The notes under the pieces: model-generated
Told to the model about the DNA's origin: nothing
Databases searched by the model: none
Seen by the model: only the letters and a program-made list of their open reading frames with translations
Source of the DNA: Gracilaria caudata
Taxonomy: Eukaryota; Rhodophyta; Florideophyceae; Gracilariales; Gracilariaceae
Reading direction: 5' to 3'
Length of the DNA: 26,355 nt
Assembly (NCBI GenBank): GCA_030374735.1
Contig: JASCIV010000284.1
Coordinates: 1 to 26,355 of the forward strand
Part shown: piece after piece, positions 1 through 8,920 of the stretch
How positions within the stretch are numbered: position 1 is the first letter of the stretch
Layout: each line of letters begins with the position of its first letter
Position numbers and translations under genes: made by a program

Positions 1-700
1 GGGGTATCAATTGCTTCGCTCGTCTCCGCACGTCGAGCGAAATGGATGACGCATGTCACGGAAAGTTCACTTATCGTGACGATTTGAGTGCGAACAGAAA
101 GTGTTTTTGTATTTTCAGGAGACGCCCAGTCACTAATCATATTTTTTTGGCGCTTGTCAGTCAGTCACAAACAATACACATTTCGTAACAGGGCCATATT
201 ATGGACCTGTTAGGAAATGTGTATTGTCTTATTTTTCGAGTTCGCAAAAATTTTTCCCGAAACATTATGTTTAATGAATATACAGATTTGACAAGTTTGC
301 TTATTCCGTGGCCAATAACACCAAACTATAGAATGAATATGTAGAACTCAGACTTACCCTTGTAATCCTTAAAGTATAACAAAAATTTTGATTTAAGAGA
401 AAATAGAAGAAAAGATAGTAGTTTGTGCCTTTTCTGGACTCAACTTACTTTTGGATTTCGATTGTGCAAACTGATGATAGAGCAGAAAAATGGCTGGTTT
501 CTTTGTATGTTGCATGCGCTCCTATCTAACACTAAAAAGAAAACTCCGATCTGAACAAATGTGCACTCTTAACAAACCAAGTACCTGGTATCGTTACGGA
601 AATGAACCTGTCTAAGCTACGTTTTGAAAGACAGCCATAGTTAATGCGATTTTTCCTTCTTAACTTCGCAGGAATTGTTCTTTCTTTTTCTGAAGCGTTA
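1..700. other. Gene-free AT-rich stretch with one palindrome
   Basis: I see no convincing gene here. An 84-codon open frame on the minus strand (532-786) has no recognisable motif. The only clear structure is the palindrome at 171-227, listed separately. The stretch is AT-rich with many short A and T runs. Confidence 0.5.
171..227. repeat. 57-nt near-perfect palindrome
   Basis: Position 199 is the centre, and bases i and 398-i pair throughout. 26 of 28 pairs match; the mismatches are 185/213 and 193/205. Pairing stops sharply outside 171 and 227. There is no spacer to speak of, so this is a cruciform-type palindrome rather than a stem with an ordinary loop. It lies outside any recognisable gene. 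It could be a hairpin insertion scar, a small foldback element or a structured RNA; the sequence does not decide. Confidence 0.85.
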
Positions 701-759
701 AAATTAGAAAGCACAAAACTCTCAAAACAACAGGACCACCAATACGGCGCCACCACCCA

Positions 760-985
760 CACGACTTCACGGGGAGCGAATTCCAATATTGTATACTGTG
801 TTAAGGAAAGAACACATGAAAAAAAATGATATGAAGGTCTACGTCAAAGAGATCATTACAATTCTTGTGAGTGTGAATGAAAAATATGCGATGTGCGGGT
901 TTGTTTCAGTTATTGAAAAAGAAGAAACCGTGAAACTCTGCGAACGTTACCTGCTTAGGTCCAGAGCGGACGGGCTTTCTTTTGA
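760..985 (-). pseudogene. Broken 5' copy of the secreted Cys-rich protein gene
   Basis: The plus-strand bases from about 785 to 985 align without large gaps to those around the start of the gene at 3247-3633 (about 3565-3737). The minus-strand start codon is conserved at 856-854, and the first residues read MISLT, against MISLK in the intact gene. Codon 6 is TAG (841-839) where the intact gene has Tyr, so the frame is broken. The hydrophobic signal-peptide pattern is still visible for some 18 codons after the stop. The Cys-rich body is not recognisable further on (towards lower coordinates). The 5' flank (857-985) is also conserved, so the copied unit included promoter or leader sequence. Confidence 0.65.
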
Positions 986-989
986 AAAA

Positions 990-1480
990 TGAAAACCTTT
1001 TTTTTGTACGAAAGCATTCATTCCAAATTCAAGCACATTGTATTCTTTTGATTATACAATAAAAGCAATCTAAAAAGAACACGATTTTCGTTCATGAAGT
1101 GGGAGTTCAAAAAGCAATGATGCGCTTCAATCTTAATTTAAAGTAAGAAAGGCTTCCGTTGAGACATGCAAATCTGTTCTTACAAGGGTAGGTAGACCGC
1201 CCACTGCTACCCGTAGGCTGTGTTCTGGCGATTCGGAACGACTCCTGCTCTAAAAGACAGCAAAAGACTCTTGTATAATAATAAAACGTTGACCGCTTCT
1301 TAACCTGATACACGTGTAGCTAAAAACCGTTCTGACTTATTATATAATAAGATTGCAACGAATGATTGAACTTGATAAAGCACCCTTTCCACCAATTGTT
1401 CTGAGTTTACAATACCATTCACGATGAATATTTCGGTACCAAATCGTCATTCACACTCTGTAAATGAATCTAAACAGAAT
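990..1480. other. Intergenic, nothing recognisable
   Basis: No open frame here has a motif, biased composition or homology that I can support. A perfect 16-nt AT-only palindrome lies at about 1337-1352. The segment separates the broken gene copy from the first duplicated block. Confidence 0.4.
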
Positions 1481-2215
1481 CTAAGGGCGATTGCATGGTA
1501 TGCGACGCTTTTTACTATTCGAAGTACGAGGCCCAGAACTGAACAGACCTCTGTTTCAGCGGTGCTGGCCCCTACACAACGCCGGTTGACTAGAATTTGC
1601 AAATTCGGGTGAAAGAGTGATATTTTGGAGCAGATCCAAACGCAAGAGTAAGCGGAGCCGTGGCACCGCAGTCGAGACGTGACTGACCATACCGCCATAG
1701 ATAGCATTTGCGTAATCACCGTCAGCCAGGATCGCGCTGCCACATTTCTTCTTTCATCCATTGCGCAACATTCCGCTCCGCAAGAAATTATCTTCGTTGG
1801 AAACCCCAGTTTTTAATACGCATGTGCATTAGGCTCCTTTAAAAATTGTTTAAGAGTTCTCTCTCATACAATGTTTGGTTTTTATAAATGAAGTTCTAGA
1901 ATGATGTTAAAACGTTTAAATTGTGTTTTTTTTTTCGTACGTTCATGGGAGAAGAAACTAAAGGCGCTCAGTTTATATGCGACCTCTTTTATTCTGAGCT
2001 CTTACACTGGCTGCTACAAGTAGCTTGAAGGGATGATGATAGAAGACAGTTAGAATCCATTACGTTACAGAATACAGTTAGAATCCATTACCTTACAGAA
2101 TACAGAGCGATTTTTCTGAATGAAGCAGCTTGTTTCTGCAAACCTCTGACAGCTTCACCTCTTCAAAGCGGCTCGATGGCTCCACAGGGGTGATACTATT
2201 ACCAGGGGTACCAAC
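1480..2215. repeat. Diverged duplicated segment, copy A
   Basis: Two blocks of this segment resemble the region at about 4665-5900 in the same order and orientation. The first block (about 1480-1860) matches about 4665-5010; shared stretches include the one around 1600-1635 (4790-4835) and the one around 1725-1800 (4885-4970). The second block (about 1965-2215) matches about 5665-5900. The two blocks are about 100 nt apart here but about 650 nt apart in copy B. I judged the similarity by eye. No coding function is apparent, and the ORFs inside are not conserved between the copies. Confidence 0.6.
2050..2105. repeat. 28-nt tandem duplication
   Basis: Two 28-nt units, 2050-2077 and 2078-2105, differ at one base (G to C). 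Copy B of the larger segment has a single, more diverged unit near 5732-5762, so this duplication probably arose after the segmental duplication. Confidence 0.9.
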
Positions 2216-3246
2216 AGTTAATTTTGAGTCTCAGAGGGTTGCGTCTGCTTCAACGTGATTTTCTTCGAGAAATATACGCAGTAGACCAACTGCAGCAAAC
2301 ACCAGTAGTCCTTTTACACTGGAGGTTAGATTACATCAATGCTTGCCGTGTACGTCCCACTGTTCGTGATCTCCTCCCCTCAGGAGGCTTGCAAGAGTGT
2401 AAAACTGCGCGTTGAAATAATGGTAATGGGCAATCCTAGGAGAGATTGCGCACATGCAGAAGAAAGACAGGATGTCAAGATGATCGACATCAGTTGTTAC
2501 TCTGGAATTTATACTCCAGGTTTAACATCATGTTTATGAAGTCGAGTAATTTTACCATTCCAACTTTGTGTGCTCGGTGCAGGATGAGCGCTGGGTGCTG
2601 GTGTCACAGACGCTTTGTCGCGATATGCATCGAGAGCTGATTTGGGTTCATACTCAAACTGCATGACACGTTACACCTTAGCATGACCAGTGTGGGCGTT
2701 TCGCCCGTGCTAGCTGCTAGTAGCGCGATACTTGCACTGGTGCTGCCGTAACCCGTAATGAAGAGGTGGAAAATGAAATCTGAACTTCTCCAGATGGAGG
2801 GGAACGCCGGCTGTCGCTTGTTCTCCAAGAATAGGGGAGCTGTGGAGCGTTTTATGTCTTACGAACGATACGTCATGGCCTTTGCAGCGGATTTGTTGTA
2901 TTGTACATCTTGTACTGCTCGTGTTCATCGAGCAAAAAGCAGAAGTGCATATGCCGCATATCTGATGGGATGCTGCCGAGTAGTTTCTCTCTTCCTTTTC
3001 TTAGAAATCTTTCACCTGCGCTACTTATCAACGCATTGAACAAAACCCCACCAAGGCAGAAGTGCCACAAGAAAAGTTCCCCTTTATTATTTGCATTCAA
3101 TTTCACTGACTACCCTCCTAAAAAGCAGCAAGCTTGATAGCTATGTCATTGCATATTTGTCACTTTTGTGTCCTCAACAGCCCAAATTTCCAGAACGCGA
3201 CTATGCCAATGACAGGGTTGTCATCACTTCCATACCCATTAGGGAC
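2216..3246. other. Intergenic, no convincing gene
   Basis: Several open frames of 60-93 codons lie here on both strands and overlap each other (for example 2758-3039 plus and 2604-2828 minus). None shows a domain, a signal peptide with a sensible mature part, or a biased codon pattern. I cannot exclude a small exon of an unrecognised gene. Confidence 0.35.
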
Positions 3247-3633
3247 TTAGACATACGCAATGTCTTCTTCAGGAACACTGTCGATATCAATGCTTTCAGG
3301 TGCGAAGGCATGAGCTTGGCCGTTACCAGGAGCGTAAATTATGCAAGCACCCCTGGTCTGACAGCACTTTGCGTTCCATATCGTAGTTCCAAGGACCACG
3401 TGTGGATGCAGGGTGCATGTTGCATTTTGAACACAGATGTGCTCATCAGTCGGGCAAAACGCATCCACGCATCGATACGTAGATCCGACACTGGTCTGAC
3501 ATCTTGAACCACACCGAGTTCCCCTCCTAGGAATAGTACCAATACTTGCTTCACCAATCGAAGATGCTGTACCCTGTGCTAACACAAACACGAGTGGCAA
3601 AAACGAATAGAAGATGTACTTCAAAGAAATCAT
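3247..3633 (-). CDS. Small secreted Cys-rich protein
   Basis: I do not recognise the family. The 128-residue product opens with a typical signal peptide: Lys at position 5, then a hydrophobic core to about residue 19, then AQGTASS with a plausible cleavage near residues 22-24. The mature part holds nine Cys between about residues 40 and 95, including a CC pair, and has an acidic C-terminus (SVPEEDIAYV). Cys-rich spacing after a signal peptide points to a disulfide-bonded secreted or cell-wall protein. I chose this start because translation from it begins directly with the signal peptide; an in-frame ATG 25 codons upstream would add a polar leader. The start and 5' flank are conserved in the broken copy at about 760-985. 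It could be a wall component, a protease inhibitor or a signalling peptide. Confidence 0.55.
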   Translation of the reverse strand: MISLKYIFYSFLPLVFVLAQGTASSIGEASIGTIPRRGTRCGSRCQTSVGSTYRCVDAFCPTDEHICVQNATCTLHPHVVLGTTIWNAKCCQTRGACIIYAPGNGQAHAFAPESIDIDSVPEEDIAYV

Positions 3634-3740
3634 GGCGGTGCTGGTGAATGTGAATGAAAGATGTGCGATGTGTTGGTTTGTTTCGGCTGTTTGAAGACAA
3701 AAGACCACGAAACGCCGCGAGAGTCACGCTTAAGTAGGGT
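3634..3740 (-). promoter_or_regulatory. Conserved 5' flank of the Cys-rich gene
   Basis: This stretch, just upstream of the minus-strand start, closely matches 857-985 upstream of the broken copy, even though the coding part has decayed there. Shared sequence covers leader and probably core promoter. I see no canonical TATA box. Confidence 0.4.
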
Positions 3741-4664
3741 GCGGATAAGTTTTGTGATTGATTGTCTCATCCAAACACTCTCTTGCCGCCCGTAGTACGA
3801 AGCGCATGCGCTCCAAAACGACGAATAGGCAGGTTTCCACAAACCCAATGATACGTTGGAAATACAACAATAACGGTACAACCACAGATATGTCTGACTG
3901 ATTCATCAGATGCTCTAGATTGATTTCAATTAAGATACTAAGATCTGAGCACTTTGGTGTAACCTTAGAGGTGAGAAACGGAACGCTAGCAATGAGTAAG
4001 GCGCGGGACTATGCCAAACTGCAGATTTAGAACGATGTCTTCTTATTGAACAGTTTTCGCCTCATAAGCTTTAAAAACCATGCTTCTTTCAACGAATCAG
4101 TAGAAATGGCTGGCATCACGAGCAAGACGCATGTGTGGTTGATATTTAAATATGCAATTGGTAGTCTCCCAAGACTGTTGCAGAGTGCATACACCGAAGA
4201 CCTTTTCGCTCTGCTCCAGTTTTCAAACTTAAAGAAGAGTTTTTGCAGTGATGGTATCTCCAACTTCTTTTAAAAGGGACCTCCGAATGCTCAGTTGGAG
4301 TAATATAGCATTCATTAATGGCAAGCAGATCTTTTTTTCAAAGGTAAGGCGTTACGTACACAAATGCAGAAGTGTTCACCTGATTATTACAAACCGAACA
4401 CAGATGTAAGCGCAGCTAGGAAGTGCTCGGACATTAGTAAGTTTACAGACTGTTTTTATTATTAGTCGTCTCTCTAGCAGGGCGGAAATAATAGCCTTCT
4501 TTTGAGAAGCAAAATGCCTATTGTTGTTGCACTGAATGATTTGAATTTGATACATCTTCGTAAGCACCTTATCCTCCAATTGTTCTTTGACAATAATACT
4601 TTTCAGGATGGATTATTCAGGGCCATATCTTCATTACTACAGCAAAGTCTGCAATCTTCATACC
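3741..4664. other. Intergenic, nothing recognisable
   Basis: Open frames of 67-78 codons on both strands (4027-4263 minus, 4046-4273 plus, 4376-4579 minus) overlap and carry no motif. The composition is AT-rich. I see no promoter, repeat or RNA gene that I can defend. Confidence 0.4.
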
Positions 4665-5900
4665 TAGTAATTCTATCGGCGATCACGTGTTGTGCGAATC
4701 TTTTTATCGTTCAAGATAAGAAGGATGGAGCTAAACAGAGGCGCTGTGTTCGGGGGTGTTTGCCCCGGCAAACACCGGTCGGGCAGGTTTTACAAATTCG
4801 GTTGTCGGAGAGGGATTTTCGGAGCAGAGAGAAAGGAGAGAGTTTGTGGAGCTGCAGCAGTGCATTCGGAGCTTGACTGATCAGGGTCAGCCAGGGCGGC
4901 GCTGCCCCAATTCTTCTGTGATGCGTTGCGCAGAGCTCTGGTCTTCAGCAAGTCTTCTTACTTGGAAACTCAGTTTCTAGAACACGATTATGCATTTGCT
5001 TTTTTAAATGAATTCGCTTCTTTAAAGAATTTAAAGAATTAGTGACGAGTTCGAATTTGTCACTACACCTCCGAAGATTTGGGTTTGTTCTCACTGAATT
5101 CTTGAGTAGAGGGTGTAAAAAGTCTCAAACTGTTCTTATTCGTATGTTGAAGGGTTCTCTGGGCAGTGATCGTGGCTCATTACTTTGGCACTTCGTACGC
5201 GGCGAGGTCATAATCTGCGATTAGGGGATTGACCGTTTTTTCGAATATTTGTTAGAGGGCCGCTCTTTAGTATATTTCTGGACAATGTCTATCCACATTT
5301 CAAAGTTTACTAAAATGTAGCAAGACTTCAAACGAAGCTTTTTCTCTAAAAAGGGCCAAGATCATCTGCAAGTCATGTTCAAGGATCGGATTGAAGCTTT
5401 CGTTGCGTGCGATAGCCCAATCACCTGTTCTCTTCTTGAAGCATTATTCACGGGAGATTGGAAAACAACCTACCTTCGGGAGTACGGATGTTTTTTGGCT
5501 TTGGTGCGACAATCGCATCACAATGTTCCCCTCTCAATCATGTGGGATGCAACAGGCGGCAAGGTTAAAATCTGTCCTGCATAGAACTGCGGCAATATCA
5601 TAAATTTCAAAGTTTGTGTGCGGGAGAAGTAAGTCAAAGTATCTAGATTAAATGCGGAAAAATTTTTTTTTCATTCTGAGCTCTTCGATTGGATGCCACA
5701 ACAATTGGCGGGAAGGGGTTGATGATAAAGGGATGTCAGAATCCGTTATGTCACAGAATACAGAATGACATTTCTTAATGAAGCAGCTTGCATCTACAGA
5801 CTCTGTATAAAGCTGTAAGAGCTCTGTAGTACAGAGCTCTTACAGCTTTATAAAACGGTTAGCTCCATACGAATTATATAATGCTGGTACCTTTGATTTT
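4665..5900. repeat. Diverged duplicated segment, copy B
   Basis: This is the counterpart of 1480-2215. Blocks at about 4665-5010 and 5665-5900 correspond to the two blocks of copy A; the 650 nt between them have no counterpart there, so they were inserted here or lost from A. The 47-nt palindrome at 5806-5852 sits in the second block and is absent from copy A. Open frames inside (such as 4502-4876 plus, 124 codons) lack motifs and are not conserved in copy A, so I do not call them genes. Confidence 0.6.
5806..5852. repeat. 47-nt perfect palindrome
   Basis: Two 23-nt arms, 5806-5828 and 5830-5852, are exact reverse complements around the single base 5829. The match ends at 5805/5853. The corresponding part of duplicated copy A (about 2140-2170) has a sequence resembling only the right arm and its flank. 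The left arm therefore looks like an extra, templated copy. Confidence 0.9.
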
Positions 5901-6202
5901 TTTTTAAGATTCATAAGCAAATGCGTATTCTGCTTTTTTAAATTTCTGCGTACTTACCATTCACACTTCTGGGATTGGGGAAGGCGAAGGTCAGTAGTAG
6001 TTGTCTAAGCATATACTCAGAACACTTGTCAGTCTCGTACATTCGTCGTCGAAAATCAAGAAGTTTCGCACACGCGGATTTGCGGCTTTCTACTTCCAAA
6101 CCTTTCTGCGGGTAGGATTGTCACGGACTGGACATGAATTTAATACTACGCATATGCGTTGAGCTCCTTCAAACAACTGCAGTACCGAGTTCGTCCCCAC
6201 GC

Positions 6203-6283
6203 CCTCATCACTCATCGCACTAATCGCACTCATCGCACTCATCGCGGTCTTCGTGCTCTTCGTGCTCTTCGCACTCTTCGCAC
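6203..6283. repeat. 9-nt minisatellite
   Basis: About nine imperfect tandem copies of a 9-nt unit occur. They start as variants of TCATCGCAC and shift to TCTTCGTGC or TCTTCGCAC along the array. It lies in non-coding AT-rich DNA. Confidence 0.75.
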
Positions 6284-6469
6284 CAATTAGAGTTCATCGA
6301 AGCTTCGCTGGGTTTCAACTACTTCGAAAAGTTCAATACTTGACATAATGTCTGTGGGGATGAGACATTTTATATTTCATGCGTGGAAGTAACGTCACAT
6401 TCTGAAGTTTGTGCTCTACGTAGGAAAGAGTATACCTCATTTCTTAAGTAGTATTATTAGAGCAGTAAT

Positions 6470-6538
6470 GTGTGAAGCGTTTCTACGCTTCGCACAACCA
6501 ACAAGCTCTTAGATGCACGGTGCGAGGATTATCGCACC
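6470..6538. other. Two adjacent short hairpins
   Basis: Stem 6470-6479 pairs with 6486-6495 (ten pairs, one of them G-U) around a six-base loop. Stem 6519-6525 pairs perfectly with 6532-6538 around a six-base loop and is followed by TT. They could belong to a small structured RNA, but nothing else supports one, and such hairpins also arise by chance. Confidence 0.35.
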
Positions 6539-6937
6539 TTGTTTCAAGCAACAAATCAATGCAAACCCTGGAACAGTAAATTTCTGTTGTCGATCATAGT
6601 CAAAAAGACGTAGTCATTTTTTGTGAGCTCTGAGGCTCCCTAATTTTAAATCTTTTGCTGGTAACAGCAGATAAACCATTATCTTTGCTCCGGTTGAAAC
6701 AGATTTGCACATACTAGCTATACATCAAAAGAAGAAGCTCATTACACCTCTTGATTGATGGTTCATAGAGTAGCTGGGAAGTGCTTACGAACGAAGGTCT
6801 TGCTGAGAATGCGCTGAATCTTCCAGGCCTTGCGATAAGTTATAAAGCTACTGACAAGAAAGGGGGATCGACCCCACGAAATAAAACAATGGTGAAGGGC
6901 ACATGCTGTTCGCCCTCTCTGGTGTGCTTGTCTCTGA

Positions 6938-7177
6938 TCGAACTCGACACGATCGGAGAACAATGAACGAGCATACGGATCTCCTACGGAGGCCAGAATT
7001 GAGGTTGTCGCTTCTAATTTCAGAAAAAGCAACGAAGATGCGTATTCTCCAGAGAACAAAATGTTTCGTTGCAAGTGTGCAGTGAGGGTTAGAAAAGATT
7101 GCGAGCATGTCTTCTTTTGTTGTCCTTTGATAACTGCTAGTCGACGTCAAATATTTCGCGATCACCGAGAACACTGA
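6938..7177 (+). pseudogene. Possible retrotransposon zinc-motif remnant
   Basis: A 79-codon stop-free stretch between two TGA codons lacks an early ATG and encodes, near its end, C-x-C (7070-7078), EH (7103-7108) and FFCCPL (7112-7126), followed by an R-rich run. Known family pattern: the C-terminal zinc-binding tail after the reverse transcriptase of many non-LTR elements and related polyproteins has the form CxCG, ET..H, L..CP, R. I infer a decayed fragment of such an element. No reverse transcriptase or endonuclease remnant is visible upstream, so the match may be chance. Confidence 0.3.
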
Positions 7178-8920
7178 CAGGAGTCGCTCAGAGAGCTAAT
7201 AATGGAAGCATCACATCGAATTCTGCCCTTTTTACAGAGAGAGAAGTCCTACAGGACTTTTCCGTCGTGTTAAGAGTTAAAGCACAGCTTCTGTAGTGAA
7301 GAAGAAGTAGAAGGGTGAAAACCGCTGTTTGTACAGTGGTATTGACAAGAACATCTCTGCAAACGATTGCTTCGATTAAAGACGCGGATCGATATGCTAT
7401 TTTCTTTGAGTTATCACCATTACGAGTTATCAAGCTAAGATCAATGACACGCTTCTCGATAAGGGGAAGCAAAACATATTAAAGAGAAAGTAAAATGCAT
7501 TGTTATAAGCAGCACTGCCTTGGTAACTCATAAGAGCAATGCTGCTCGTAAAACTGCCCCGTTCAAAACTTGTGAGCGAGTAACTACACGTACAGTATGA
7601 TCAGCCCAATGGCATCATAATGACGTCTCGTGAGAGCCACCAATCTTCCCTCTGACACGTTTCGAAGCTAGAAAGAACACCGGAAGTAAAGCTTTAAGGC
7701 ACGTTGTAATGCGGCCTCCTTTGTCCCGCAGTTCGTGTTCTCCTCCTCTCAACGCTTTTGCATGACAGTAAAAGCCGTGTTGCACACTCTCTCCAGAGGA
7801 TTGCCAAGCGCCCATGACAAAACACATAGTATTTAAAGTCGATCGACATACTCTCGTTGTCGAGCTCCCTCTTTAAAAGTCCTAACTTTTTCGAATTCGT
7901 GTGCTCGCTTCTATCCCTCCTCAACCACATGAACCATCCATAAGCTCCCGTCTGTTGTCAGCCTCCTTGACTACTCCCCACCGTTTTAGCACTGTACGCA
8001 GTCTGCAACACATAGCTGGTGTCTGTCAGATCCAGTTGATCGTCATGGCAACCGTACTATGGGTATCCTTACCCCAGCAACCGGAAACAACGCCATGGTT
8101 GTGAAGAGACACATTTTTCGCATAAAAACTCAAAACGGGGTACCTTAACCAAATCACAGTTACAGATGTTGAACATCGACAGAGAACGTTGACTCGAGAA
8201 ACACCCTCAAACAAGGAGAGAGACGAACTGCTGTGGGAGCTTCCTTTCCAACAAGAAAGGAAAGCTACGACAGACGTCTCGTGTGAGACATTTACGTTGA
8301 GGTCTGCTGCAGCTGATCAGTGTTGGAAGGGTTGAGTTGAACTGTCCTTCGTATTTGCTCAATGAAAAGTATTGAACAAGGTTCATGCAATTTGCCCGAA
8401 AGCAGATAACGATCCTTCCAGAACTTCTGTTCTCGTTTCTTAGAGTAAGTTTATTAGAGGGAAAACGAGGGGAACTTGGAGCCAAAGGCATAGACTTGCT
8501 CAACCTCAGACCTTTGCTTGGAACGGGCGAAAGTTGTTCTCGCGATAGTGGTGGTTGCCAATGATACGATAGTACTACTATCATAGTAGTCTGAAAGCCC
8601 GAAGCGGACTCAATGACCGAGTTTACTCTTGGAATAGGAACATGCAACTCGCTCACATTTCCTACACGATATAAAAAAGTCGAATCATCCATGCATACCT
8701 ACACAAATATATCCGTCTTGTCAGCCAACGTAAAGGCAATGGGATCTGCTCCTATTCTATATTCAATTTCAATACGAAAGTATACAAGGAGACTGATGTT
8801 TCTAGAAGTTGTTAACATAAGGCATCTAGTTCATGTCTCTCTAACAAATGAAGAGCACAGTCTAAAAGGACAACACTTAGAGACCGCAGTTTTTCTAGTT
8901 GAAAAGGCGATCTGAAATGA
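7178..8920. other. Intergenic, no convincing gene
   Basis: The longest open frame (8207-8692 minus, 161 codons) is overlapped by a 100-codon plus-strand frame (8613-8915). Neither has a domain, signal or repeat that I recognise. Overlapping 7- to 8-nt palindromes occur around 8566-8588. The 3' end of the Hog gene faces this stretch. Confidence 0.35.

Larger units (their letters stand above)
5901..6760. other. Intergenic with short decayed repeats and hairpins
   Basis: No gene is visible. A stretch around 6130-6175 resembles the end of the first block of copy A (about 1815-1845), and 5915-5945 resembles copy B near 4985-5010, so further fragments of the repeat family are present. The region also contains the minisatellite at 6203-6283 and two hairpins at 6470-6538. 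Confidence 0.4.

Noticed and set aside
1447..1761. 104-codon minus-strand frame
   Set aside because: It lies in copy A of the duplicated segment without a matching frame in copy B and with no recognisable domain.
4502..4876. 124-codon plus-strand frame
   Set aside because: It extends into the duplicated block, and the frame is not conserved in copy A.
6203..6283. CRISPR-like array
   Set aside because: The units are 9 nt, contiguous and without unique spacers; the genome is eukaryotic.
8566..8588. Overlapping small palindromes
   Set aside because: Arms of only 7 nt made of short repeated triplets; expected by chance in such sequence.
8207..8692. 161-codon minus-strand frame
   Set aside because: No motif, no signal, unbiased codon use, and overlap with another open frame; chance is the simplest reading.
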